A stretch of 64,000 bases of DNA from SAR202 cluster bacterium bin127 (GTDB lineage Bacteria > Chloroflexota > Dehalococcoidia > Lucifugimonadales > Lucifugimonadaceae). Position numbers and translations under genes: made by a program. The stretch is from assembly GCA_002239045.1 (NCBI GenBank), contig MPNN01000005.1:186001-250000 (forward strand), read 5' to 3'. Within the stretch, counting starts at the first letter, position 1, and each line of letters opens with the position of its first letter. Shown piece by piece: positions 1 to 7,821 of this stretch. The notes beneath the pieces were generated by a model. That model was not told where the DNA came from, ran no database searches, and worked only from the letters and a program-made list of their open reading frames with translations.

Positions 1-391
1 CTGCATTAAATTCCGTATTGGGTAGTCCTTCTATCTTTGGATCGTCTAGGTCTGGCTTGTCTGATGAGGGAGTGTTGGGAAATGTCGGTGATGAAGAATG
101 TTGCGTAAACTCGTCGGTCAAAGGTTGTTGCGACACTTGAGGCGGTTTGGAGTTCGGCTGACTGGCCTCATCGGTATCACCTTGCTCGTCACCACATGGC
201 GATTGTTGATTGGCAACATTGGAGTCTGCTCTGTTGGTTTTCGGTTCCGGTTCTGGGTCGCCCTCATGCAGGTTATCGGGCTTTGCCGCTGGTCTTTGAA
301 CGGTGGTCGGAGGGTGAATGCGCGATTCGATGGATCGCCCGCGGAGGCGACCCCAGATTCGTGCAATCCAAGAACTGACAGTGTTTATCAA
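1..391 (-). CDS. Partial hypothetical protein, acidic disordered N-terminal part (cut by window edge)
   Basis: An open frame runs off the left edge of the window. Its first possible start is a TTG at 391-389, because an in-frame TAG lies just upstream. The visible ~130 residues begin with a short basic, tryptophan-containing stretch (SSWIARIWGRLRG). They continue as a long Pro/Asp/Glu/Gln/Ser-rich segment with no hydrophobic core, which reads as an intrinsically disordered linker. The residue composition is protein-like and the competing frames are not. The gene lies about 80 nt downstream of tRNA-Asn on the same strand. I see no clear ribosome binding site. The function is unknown; the folded domain, if any, must lie outside the window. 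Confidence 0.45.
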   Translation of the reverse strand, partial: MINTVSSWIARIWGRLRGRSIESRIHPPTTVQRPAAKPDNLHEGDPEPEPKTNRADSNVANQQSPCGDEQGDTDEASQPNSKPPQVSQQPLTDEFTQHSSSPTFPNTPSSDKPDLDDPKIEGLPNTEFNA

Positions 392-472
392 TTTTGCGTG
401 CGTTTGGCCCTACTGCGTCCGCGAACGTCACGGACAGAACTAACAATACACGCATCCAGCAACTCGGAGAGG

Positions 473-547
473 TGGCTCCCGAGACAGGATTCGAACCTGT
501 GGCCCGCTGATTAACAGTCAGCTGCTCTACCGCTGAGCTACTCGGGA
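473..547 (-). tRNA. tRNA-Asn (GTT)
   Basis: A complete cloverleaf can be drawn on the minus strand: acceptor TCCCGAG/CTCGGGA, anticodon stem GCTGA/TCAGC with loop CTGTTAA (anticodon GTT), T-loop TTCGAAT, discriminator G and an encoded CCA (473-475). Confidence 0.96.
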
Positions 548-581
548 ACGTGAGGACGTTGGGCATGATACCCAAAATCTG

Positions 582-610
582 ATTCTAACGCACGCCAATC
601 TGTCGTTCAA
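582..610 (-). promoter_or_regulatory. Promoter of tRNA-Asn
   Basis: On the minus strand TTGAAC (610-605) is followed after 17 nt by TAGAAT (587-582), about 35 nt upstream of the tRNA. The same TAGAAT hexamer lies upstream of the tRNA-Trp, tRNA-Cys and tRNA-Leu(TAA) genes in this window, which supports it as the local housekeeping -10 for stable RNAs. Confidence 0.55.
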
Positions 611-671
611 TGCTTCGTCGCGTCCGCGATTAAGGTTACGAGACGGCGAATCGATCAATGGGGAGGACCAT

Positions 672-1721
672 GTGAGCATGTCGACGTTCAAGTTGTGGGC
701 AGGCGGTGATGCCCATGTGGGTACTGATTTGGAGCGTGGCGGTCGGCGGAGTTTGGCAGAGGCGCTTCTGCAGTCGGAGCGCGGAGGCGATGAAGGCGGC
801 CCGCCGTTCGATTGGGACATCATGCTTGACGTGGGCGATCTGTCGGGTTCGCAGACTCCTCCGGATGATGAAGAAGGGGCGGAGGTGGTAAGTCAGTACT
901 CGTTGTCGACGAAGCATGGTCGTGAGGATTTCTACAACCTAGTTGGCAATCACGACGCCAGCGGCGCGAATGAGGATAGGCAGTGGTGGTTCAGGAAATG
1001 GGTGGACCCCACCGGCGAGAACTCGGAATATTCTGGAGTTCACGCAGATCGACGACCGTATCCGGTCGAAGGAACGTGGGAGCGATATTCGTTTCAAGCC
1101 GGCAACATCCTCTTTTTGGTGATGGGTGACCGAAATGACGGTGGCCCGCCGGTGGGAAGAGGCGTGCGTGGTGGGTATCCGGCAGGCGCGGTTACTCGCG
1201 AGACCTTCGAGTGGTGGAGAGAGAATGTCGAAGCAAATCCCGACAAAATTATTGTGTCGGTGCATCACCACATGCTGAAGGAGACGACGGTGGCATCGGG
1301 ACCTTGGGAGGGCGTCGACGGTGGATATCACGGTCGGTTTGAGGACGGCGCACCGATCGGAGCGTCCTACCTCTACTTCGTAGATGACGTTCCAGATGCG
1401 CAGGCCTTCGAGAAGCATCTAGCCGAGAATCCGGGTGCGATCGATATATGGATCGGCGGACATACTCATACCAACCCGGACGATACCTACGGCGGGCGCT
1501 CGCATATCGAGCAAAAGTGGGGCGTGACCTTTATCAACGTATCTGCGATTTCGAGGTATCACGGCCACAAAAACATCTCAATGAGCCGTTTGTTGACCTT
1601 CACCGAAGATGTCGCCGAGGTAAACGTGAAGTGCTACCTCCACATGAGCGACTTCGCACCGCAAGGGTGGTACGGAAGGGCGGAGCGAACGGTGCCATTG
1701 CGGATGCCATTTACGAGGTGA
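672..1721 (+). CDS. Calcineurin-like metallophosphoesterase
   Basis: Encodes a 349-residue protein with the full dinuclear metallophosphoesterase motif set in order: GGDAHVG near the N-terminus (Asp-x-His), GDLSG, GNHD, VHHHM and GGHTH. It should hydrolyse a phosphoester with two metal ions; the substrate cannot be told. No signal peptide or membrane segment is visible, so it is probably cytosolic. A strong GGGAGGA site (661-667) supports the GTG at 672; the ATG at 678 is an alternative two codons in. It stands alone, convergent with the VOC/toxin cluster, and only 8 nt separates the two 3' ends. Confidence 0.85.
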   Translation: MSMSTFKLWAGGDAHVGTDLERGGRRSLAEALLQSERGGDEGGPPFDWDIMLDVGDLSGSQTPPDDEEGAEVVSQYSLSTKHGREDFYNLVGNHDASGANEDRQWWFRKWVDPTGENSEYSGVHADRRPYPVEGTWERYSFQAGNILFLVMGDRNDGGPPVGRGVRGGYPAGAVTRETFEWWRENVEANPDKIIVSVHHHMLKETTVASGPWEGVDGGYHGRFEDGAPIGASYLYFVDDVPDAQAFEKHLAENPGAIDIWIGGHTHTNPDDTYGGRSHIEQKWGVTFINVSAISRYHGHKNISMSRLLTFTEDVAEVNVKCYLHMSDFAPQGWYGRAERTVPLRMPFTR

Positions 1722-1729
1722 TGTTCGAT

Positions 1730-2146
1730 TCAGGCTACCGTTTGCCGAAGTTCGAAGCCGTTTCCCTCGCTGTCCTTACAACTCGCGAGGCGCACCGGGA
1801 TGTTGCCGCTAGGCTCGCGCAACTCAACCAACCGACCGCCAAATCGAATGATGGCCGACAGAACCTCCTCGATGCTGTCGACCTCAAGGTTCAATCCGGC
1901 CTGCGGAACGAGCCGTTCGCAGATCTCTGCCTCTGATGAGATGTGTAGCGCAAGTTCCATTCCGCCGATATCCAGAGTGGACCAACCTGGCGAATCTACC
2001 AATATCGGCGCATCAAAGACATTGGAATAGAATGTTCTCGCACGCGTCATGTCAGTCACATAGTGAATGACCATCGGATTTTTGGCTTTCGTGAAATTTC
2101 CCCGGTTAGATGATGCAACACCGGATAGAAAAGGAACCATTGCCAT
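1730..2146 (-). CDS. VOC (glyoxalase/bleomycin resistance) family protein
   Basis: A small VOC-fold protein. IHYVTDMTRARTFYSNVFD is the usual first beta-alpha unit with an RAxxFY motif, and SEGNGFELRQ near the C-terminus is the usual last strand with a metal-ligand Glu. VOC proteins act as metal-dependent lyases, isomerases or dioxygenases, or as antibiotic-binding proteins; nothing here picks one. The ATG at 2146 sits 3 nt after the toxin stop codon, which suggests translational coupling. It adds about 24 residues unlike the family, so the ATG at 2074 (MVIHYVTD) is an equally reasonable start. It is the last gene of the 2999-1730 run. Confidence 0.75.
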   Translation of the reverse strand: MAMVPFLSGVASSNRGNFTKAKNPMVIHYVTDMTRARTFYSNVFDAPILVDSPGWSTLDIGGMELALHISSEAEICERLVPQAGLNLEVDSIEEVLSAIIRFGGRLVELREPSGNIPVRLASCKDSEGNGFELRQTVA

Positions 2147-2149
2147 CGC

Positions 2150-2572
2150 CTACTCGCTTACGATTTCGATCAGATGGTCATAACGCCGAAAGTCCGCAAC
2201 ATTAAACGTCATGAGGCTGCGTTCGCCGTGAGCGAGCATTGTCGCGACGATGTTGGCGTCGTGAATTTTATTTCCGCCCACAATGACCTCGTTACACAGG
2301 ATGAGGAGATTGGTCGTGACTTGTGGCCCGTCCTCTAAGACCTCGAATTGTCTGGCGATCCGCGTTACGTCGCGCGCGGCGTCTTCAGTCGACATCGCGG
2401 CACCCCACGTCTGAGGTCGAGTTACGGTGGCCAAGAATTCACGGAGTATCTGACGGCTGATCCTTGCGGGTTCAGCGTTTCGAACGGCGCGTTCCAATAG
2501 AGACGATGCAACGTAGTGTTGATTCGCTCGGCGATTGCGAGCGTAGACGAAAACGTTTGTGTCGATGAACAC
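2150..2572 (-). CDS. PIN-domain ribonuclease, VapC-type toxin
   Basis: A 140-residue PIN domain. The acidic metal-binding residues are all visible: Asp4 in MFIDTNVF, Glu45 in LREF, Asp105 in KIHDANIVA and Asp127 in TFNVADF. VapC toxins cleave tRNA or rRNA when released from their antitoxin. The gene starts 7 nt after the stop codon of the upstream 139-residue ORF, which is the normal position for an antitoxin gene. That ORF is not a VapB, RHH or AbrB protein by eye. A solitary PIN nuclease without toxin activity is the alternative. Confidence 0.85.
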   Translation of the reverse strand: MFIDTNVFVYARNRRANQHYVASSLLERAVRNAEPARISRQILREFLATVTRPQTWGAAMSTEDAARDVTRIARQFEVLEDGPQVTTNLLILCNEVIVGGNKIHDANIVATMLAHGERSLMTFNVADFRRYDHLIEIVSE

Positions 2573-2579
2573 GGAGTGG

Positions 2580-2999
2580 TTAAGCCCGGTCCCCGTAGAT
2601 GAATTCGCGGTCGATTATGAGACCTTTGGGCCAAGGACCGAAGTCGTGCGGAGGCCAGAACTCATCTAAGTTGAACTCTCGTCTATCGGTTGTCTCGCCT
2701 TCAGGGATCCCACTGCGCTTGAAAATAAGGGTCTCCAGTTCAATGTGAACATCGGAGGTGTTCCAGCCTGCGGCTCCCCAAGCGAGCGCTTGGCTACGGC
2801 CATTGTTAAGTTGTTGGTTCCCCCACCAAGGCCGATGGATTCGGGCTGACGGAGGTAGATCGAAACCCAGAATCGATTCGATCTCGGCGAAGGTGGTTTC
2901 CCACTCATCGGTTTGCATCTGGCACAGATGATCGTAGAGCGCCGCATATTTGCTACGCTTGGCCAGTTCTTCGTGTTTTTTTGCTTTGACGTTGACCAT
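2580..2999 (-). CDS. DUF7662-like protein, candidate non-classical antitoxin
   Basis: A 139-residue protein whose central part (about 17-95) carries the pattern YxxLxxxL, FxEIExILGFxLPxSA, WWGN, QALAWGAAGW and a closing IFKR strand. I recognise this as a recurrent domain of unknown function (DUF7662 in current databases, from memory). The N-terminus is lysine-rich. The C-terminal ~45 residues are Pro/Trp-rich and might wrap a partner. It lies immediately upstream of the PIN nuclease in the same transcription unit. The antitoxin role is inferred from position only. Confidence 0.6.
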   Translation of the reverse strand: MVNVKAKKHEELAKRSKYAALYDHLCQMQTDEWETTFAEIESILGFDLPPSARIHRPWWGNQQLNNGRSQALAWGAAGWNTSDVHIELETLIFKRSGIPEGETTDRREFNLDEFWPPHDFGPWPKGLIIDREFIYGDRA

Positions 3000-3039
3000 G
3001 TCGGATATTTTCGCGGTTGTTTGGTTCCGTCACGACTAA

Positions 3040-3055
3040 TTAGTTAGTTAGTTAG
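3040..3055. repeat. TTAG x4 tetranucleotide tract upstream of the PIN operon
   Basis: Four perfect TTAG units 40-56 nt upstream of the start of the DUF7662-like gene. The adjoining CTAATTAG is palindromic. It lies in the only non-coding stretch that could carry the operon's promoter, so it could be an operator or a slippage-prone tract. Confidence 0.5.
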
Positions 3056-3071
3056 TGACCACAATGCTATC

Positions 3072-3854
3072 CTACAATGCCGTTATCTCACGACCGATGA
3101 CCACCAGGCTCGAGATTACGATGACGCCCACCACTGTCGGCCGAAATACCCGTTCATTCATGCGTCCTGTCAGTTTGATCGCGATCCAGTAGCCGAGGGC
3201 GACCGCGGGTGCGGCGGCGGCGATCAGGATGAGCCGTTCAACGGTGAAGAGCCCTTGAATGGCGTATCCGATCGCGGCGGCGACGTACATGATGGTGAAG
3301 AAGAAGGCCATCGAGGCGCGCACGTTTTGACGATCCATGCGCCGTCCGAGGAAGAAAAGGACGAGGATGGGACCGCCGATCGCAAGGCCGGTGGTGAATG
3401 CGGACGAAACGAAGCCGAGGATCGGACCCGAGATGCGCGGATATGGGACCCTCCATTCGGCGTTGAAGACCACCATTGCGGTAAGCACCAGGACGAGGAC
3501 ACCGATGGAGATTCGCAGCACCGCAGAATCGAGGGTGCTCAAAGCGAACACTCCGATCGGCGTCCCAAGCACTGCGGCGATACCCATTGGCGCAAGCTCG
3601 CGGTTTCGCAGATGTTCGCGCGTTTCCACGAGGACGAGCGAGAAGGCGATGATGGCGACGGCATTGATTACGATCACGACCGTCTGCGGTTCGAGAATCA
3701 GAAGCAACAGAGGTGATGTCGTCAGCCCAAACCCGAAACCTATCGCTCCGATGACGAACGCGGCACCCATGAGTACAAGCGAGGTGACGACGACGTGGAA
3801 AATATCAGGCATGGATGATGGGGCGAGCCGCGTCCGAAACAGAGTTTCGGTCAA
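3072..3854 (-). CDS. TauE/SafE family permease
   Basis: A 260-residue integral membrane protein with about eight hydrophobic segments in two repeats. The first opens with FVIGAIGFGFGLTTSPLLL and the second with GFVSSAFTTGLAIGGPILVLFF, the typical duplicated glycine-rich motifs of TauE/SafE transporters. Members are proposed to export sulfite, sulfoacetate or related anions, or to take up organic anions; the substrate is not evident here. The longest reading starts at TTG 3854; ATG 3812 would remove 14 polar residues. Neither has a convincing Shine-Dalgarno. It is divergent from the S15 hydrolase. Confidence 0.82.
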   Translation of the reverse strand: MTETLFRTRLAPSSMPDIFHVVVTSLVLMGAAFVIGAIGFGFGLTTSPLLLLILEPQTVVIVINAVAIIAFSLVLVETREHLRNRELAPMGIAAVLGTPIGVFALSTLDSAVLRISIGVLVLVLTAMVVFNAEWRVPYPRISGPILGFVSSAFTTGLAIGGPILVLFFLGRRMDRQNVRASMAFFFTIMYVAAAIGYAIQGLFTVERLILIAAAAPAVALGYWIAIKLTGRMNERVFRPTVVGVIVISSLVVIGREITAL

Positions 3855-3936
3855 AGCATCGAGACGTGATATAGGTTACTGAACGACGGGCCGACAGAGA
3901 AGCGGTCGCGATTGATCAATTCGGGAGGCGCGCACA

Positions 3937-5775
3937 GTGAACGCTCCATATCAAGGTTCACCGATCGCATATGACGTCACAATTCAAAAGAATGTGATGG
4001 TGGCGATGCGCGACGGCGTTCAACTCGCCGCCGACATCTACTTTCCATCTGCGAACGGACACCCGGCGAAAGGCTCATTCCCGGTCATTCTCGAACGCAC
4101 ACCCTACGACAAGACGGCACCAAGGAACGTGACCAACGGCAAGTACTATGCTCGGCGGGGTTATGTGACGGTATACCAAGACGTTCGAGGTAGGTTCGCG
4201 TCGGAAGGGGAGTGGTATGCGTTCGCTAAAGAGGCGCCGGACGGTTTCGACACTGTGCAATGGCTTGGGTCGCAGTCGTGGTGCGACGGCCAGGTAGGGA
4301 CGATGGGCGGTTCGTACGCGGGTAGCGACCAGTCGGCATTGGCGACGATGAATCCCTCTCACCTGTCAACGATGATCGTAGCGGTGGGTGCGTCCAATTA
4401 CTACCATGGTTCGATGCGGCAGAACGGCGCGTTGGAACAGCGTTTCATGGTCTATGCGTTCAGGATGGCGATGACGAGCAAGGAGGCGATCGCGGACGCG
4501 GGGCTGCAAGGAGAGATCAAAAAGGCGTTTTTGGATGACATGCCGGACATGGTGCGTAACTTCCCGCTCAAAGAGGGCGCGACCGTACTCCGTCGATTGC
4601 CATCGTACGAAAGGTGGGCAATCGACATCGCAACGCACGGAGATTACGACGATTACTGGAAACAACGCGGCTACGCGATCGACGAGTACTACGACGAACA
4701 TGCCGACGTGCCGACCCTGTACCTCGGCGGATGGTACGACTCCTACGCCCGCAACACACCGCAAAGCTACACAAAATTAAGCGCCATCAAAGAGTCGCAG
4801 CAAGTCCTGTTAATGGGTCCATGGATTCACGGCGCGTTCGAGGTCACCAATTCCGGCGACGTCGATTTCGGCACCGATGCGCACATCAACCAGAACGATC
4901 TCCGCTTGGCATGGTTCGACCACTACATGAAGGGCCTGAACACAGAGTTCGCCGAGTGGTCACCGGTTCGCATCTTCACCATGGGCACCGGCAGCCAACG
5001 GATGAACAAACACGACCACGATCGGCGGCTCGATCACGGCGGCTACTGGCGGTCGGAACCGGATTGGCCGTTGCCAGATACTGCTGAAACACCGTTCTAT
5101 CTGCACGCCGACGGCGGATTATCGCAGAACCAACCATCGACGGATGAGACTCCATCGACCGGCTACACATTCGACCCCAAGAATCCCGTGCCGACAATGG
5201 GCGGTGGCATTTCAGCCGCCGAGACAATCATCCAAGCCGGCGCATTCGATCAACGCGGCCGTCCCGACTTCTACGGTTGTGAAGACGTCTTGCCGCTAAA
5301 TTCTCGCCAAGACATCCTTACATTCCAAACACCGGAACTTGACGAGGATACGGAGGTCACCGGAGAGATCGTGATGCATCTATGGGCATCATCATCAGCC
5401 GTCGACACGGACTTCACCGCCAAGCTCATCGACATGCACCCGCCGTCTGCAGATTACCCGGATGGCTTTGCGATGAACATAACCGACTCGATCATCCGGG
5501 CACGCTACCGCAACAGTTGGACGGAGCCGGAGATGATGGAACCGGGAACGCCATACGAGTTCACCTTCCATCTCTACCCAACTTCGAACGTGTTCAGGAA
5601 GGGGCACCGCATCCGACTGGATATCAGCAGCAGCAACTGGCCTCGTTTCGACGTGAACCCGAACACCGGCGGCCCACTTGGCCTCGAACACCGATACGAG
5701 ATCGCACAGCAGACGATCTGGCATTCGGCAGAGCACGCGTCCCACATCGTGCTTCCGTTGCAAAAGGAGACATAG
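3937..5775 (+). CDS. CocE/NonD family hydrolase (X-Pro dipeptidyl-peptidase S15-like)
   Basis: A 612-residue alpha/beta hydrolase. The nucleophile motif GGSYAG gives Ser126, LGGWYDSYARN gives Asp268 and MGPWIHG gives His298, so the catalytic triad is complete. A C-terminal jelly-roll follows from about residue 440. Relatives hydrolyse acyl esters, amides or proline-terminated peptides. No signal peptide is seen. The GTG start at 3937 is supported by GGGAGG about 10 nt upstream. It is the first gene of a co-directional run (SDR, enolase-family enzyme, flavoprotein), with only 3 nt to the next start, so it probably releases a small acid or hydroxy compound that the next enzymes use. Confidence 0.85.
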   Translation: MNAPYQGSPIAYDVTIQKNVMVAMRDGVQLAADIYFPSANGHPAKGSFPVILERTPYDKTAPRNVTNGKYYARRGYVTVYQDVRGRFASEGEWYAFAKEAPDGFDTVQWLGSQSWCDGQVGTMGGSYAGSDQSALATMNPSHLSTMIVAVGASNYYHGSMRQNGALEQRFMVYAFRMAMTSKEAIADAGLQGEIKKAFLDDMPDMVRNFPLKEGATVLRRLPSYERWAIDIATHGDYDDYWKQRGYAIDEYYDEHADVPTLYLGGWYDSYARNTPQSYTKLSAIKESQQVLLMGPWIHGAFEVTNSGDVDFGTDAHINQNDLRLAWFDHYMKGLNTEFAEWSPVRIFTMGTGSQRMNKHDHDRRLDHGGYWRSEPDWPLPDTAETPFYLHADGGLSQNQPSTDETPSTGYTFDPKNPVPTMGGGISAAETIIQAGAFDQRGRPDFYGCEDVLPLNSRQDILTFQTPELDEDTEVTGEIVMHLWASSSAVDTDFTAKLIDMHPPSADYPDGFAMNITDSIIRARYRNSWTEPEMMEPGTPYEFTFHLYPTSNVFRKGHRIRLDISSSNWPRFDVNPNTGGPLGLEHRYEIAQQTIWHSAEHASHIVLPLQKET

Positions 5776-5778
5776 GAA

Positions 5779-6618
5779 TTGATTGCAGACCTGACCGGAA
5801 AGACGGCGTTGGTGACCGGCGGTGGCCAGGGGATCGGGCTTGGCATTGCGTTGAAGCTAGCCGAACAAGGTGCCGACGTAGCCATCGCCGACATCGATAA
5901 CGAAGGCGCGAACGCGGCAGTCGCGGAGATAAAGGCCCTGGACCGTGTGAGTTTTGCGGTGAACATCGACGTGACGGACAATGAATCCGTTGCAGACGCA
6001 ATCGGGCACGTAATCGCCAAGTTCGGCCACTTGGACATTCTCATCAACAACGCCGGAATCGGACGCGTAGAAGGTAAGGCTGGCGGCGGTTTGGATGAAG
6101 ACTGGGAAGAGAACTGGAACACGGTCATGGACATAAACGTTCAGGGCGTGATGCGTTGCACCAAGGCGGTTGTTGGCCATTTCATGGAGCGGAAATACGG
6201 CAAGATCATCAACACCGCGTCAGGTGCGGGACGAGGTCCGATATGGTGGGGTCCGCCTTCGGGTGCTCCGGGTTACGCCAACGCTTACGGACCATCGAAA
6301 GCAGCCGTGATCAACTACACGCAATACTGTGCGTCGACGCTCGGTCCCCACAACATCAACGTAAATGCCATCTGTCCCGGCCGCGTATGGACCGCATTCC
6401 ACGACGTCGCCATCTCAGAGCGCATGAGGAGCGATCCGTCGTTGGCGGGAGCTGACCCGCACAACGTCTTCAACGAAGATGTCGCAAATCTAATCCCGCT
6501 TGCTAGGTCACAGACCCCCGAGGAGATCGGCATTCTCGTGGCGTTTCTCGTTTCCGACGACGCCAGCTCCATAACGGGACAATCGATACACATCGACGGT
6601 GGCCAGAGGATGGCGTGA
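5779..6618 (+). CDS. SDR family NAD(P)-dependent oxidoreductase
   Basis: A 279-residue classical short-chain dehydrogenase. TGGGQGIG (13-20) binds the dinucleotide, NNAG is at 89-92, and Ser147 with Tyr169 and Lys173 (YGPSK) form the active site. DIDN after the second strand favours NAD over NADP. The C-terminal SSITGQSIHIDGGQRMA is the family norm. The start is TTG 5779, because AAGGAGA (5764-5770) lies at the right distance inside the end of the upstream gene; the intergenic gap is 3 nt. It probably oxidises a hydroxyl group in the same pathway. Confidence 0.88.
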   Translation: MIADLTGKTALVTGGGQGIGLGIALKLAEQGADVAIADIDNEGANAAVAEIKALDRVSFAVNIDVTDNESVADAIGHVIAKFGHLDILINNAGIGRVEGKAGGGLDEDWEENWNTVMDINVQGVMRCTKAVVGHFMERKYGKIINTASGAGRGPIWWGPPSGAPGYANAYGPSKAAVINYTQYCASTLGPHNINVNAICPGRVWTAFHDVAISERMRSDPSLAGADPHNVFNEDVANLIPLARSQTPEEIGILVAFLVSDDASSITGQSIHIDGGQRMA

Positions 6619-6670
6619 TCGTCAAACGGTTTGACACCAAGATCTAAGGATCGAACCAGAGGAGACCAAG

Positions 6671-7783
6671 ATGAAAATCACGGACGTAACCCTGACGATG
6701 TTCAAGTGGGAAGGGTTGCCACCTGCGCTGCCCAAAAAGCATTCGGTGCAACCCGCCAGTTCCAGCCAAATCGGACTGCTGACGATTAGCACTGACGAAG
6801 GCGTGGACGGACATGCGTTTCTGGGAACTTCAAACCGCAGCGCTGAGTTGGACGCGCTATCTCTCATCACATATCTGAAACCCGTCGTCATGGGGCAGGA
6901 CCCATTAGGCCGAGAGAGGCTGCACGAGACGATGATCTTCCTCCAAAACAACACCACAATGCGAGCCATCGGCGCAGTGGACGTCGCGCTCTGGGATATC
7001 GGCGGCAAGGTCGCCGGATTGCCGATCTACCAAATGCTCGGATCGTACCGCGAAAGTATTCCAGCGTACGTCAGTTCACCGCGCTTGGCGACTGCCGAAG
7101 ACTACGCAGCAGAGGCCTCCGAAATGAAGGCCGCAGGTTGGGCCGCATACAAGATCCACCCACCAGCCGAAGACATCCACGAGGATATCGAGGTCTGTAA
7201 AGCCGTCCGAGCGGCAGTCGGCGACGACTACCAGCTAATGCTGGATTCAATCTGGGCATACGACTATCCCGGAGCCCTCCGAGTCGGTCAAGAGATTCAG
7301 GAACTCAACTATCACTGGTACGAAGACCCTTTGGCCGGCGACGACATCTTCAACTACGTGAAGTTGCGCCAGCAACTCCACATCCCGCTGATGGCGACCG
7401 AGCACTCACCCGGCGGTTTCACCGCCTACGCCCCTTGGCTAGTACATCAGGCCACCGACTATCTCCGAGGCGACGTCGCCGTCAAAGGCGGGATAACCGC
7501 AGTGATGAAAACCGCCCACCTCGCAGAGGCGTTCCACATGAACTACGAGATCCACCACGGCGGTAACTCCTTGATGAACGTCGCAAACCTACATTGCGCA
7601 ATGGCGATCAAGAACACCGAGATGTTCGAGGTTCTCCTACCCACGGAAGCGCAGAAGTACGGGTTGGTTGAGGACATTGAACACGACGAAAACGGCTTGG
7701 TTCACGCGATCAACGAACCCGGCTTAGGCGCGCAGATCGATTTCGATCTGATCGAATACAACAAAGTCGCCGTCATGTCCTGA
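6671..7783 (+). CDS. Mandelate racemase/muconate lactonizing enzyme family protein (enolase superfamily)
   Basis: A 370-residue enolase-superfamily enzyme with the N-terminal capping domain (to about 125) and a TIM barrel. Metal ligands are Asp192 (LMLDS), Glu218 (YEDP) and Glu244 (ATEH). Lys161 and His163 (KIHP) occupy the second-strand K-x-K position, and His295/His296 (IHHGG) sit at the seventh strand. This points to an acid-sugar dehydratase or racemase of the MR group; the His at the second catalytic position is unusual. A GGAGA precedes the ATG. It follows the SDR by 52 nt and belongs to the same catabolic run. Confidence 0.88.
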   Translation: MKITDVTLTMFKWEGLPPALPKKHSVQPASSSQIGLLTISTDEGVDGHAFLGTSNRSAELDALSLITYLKPVVMGQDPLGRERLHETMIFLQNNTTMRAIGAVDVALWDIGGKVAGLPIYQMLGSYRESIPAYVSSPRLATAEDYAAEASEMKAAGWAAYKIHPPAEDIHEDIEVCKAVRAAVGDDYQLMLDSIWAYDYPGALRVGQEIQELNYHWYEDPLAGDDIFNYVKLRQQLHIPLMATEHSPGGFTAYAPWLVHQATDYLRGDVAVKGGITAVMKTAHLAEAFHMNYEIHHGGNSLMNVANLHCAMAIKNTEMFEVLLPTEAQKYGLVEDIEHDENGLVHAINEPGLGAQIDFDLIEYNKVAVMS

Positions 7784-7821
7784 CTTTAGTTCTAGCGTTG
7801 CGAGGCCGGAGCATATTTCAG

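Noticed and set aside
98-514. Plus-strand frame of 138 codons at the left edge
   Set aside because: It runs antisense into the tRNA-Asn gene and has a poor composition; the minus-strand partial frame is far more protein-like.
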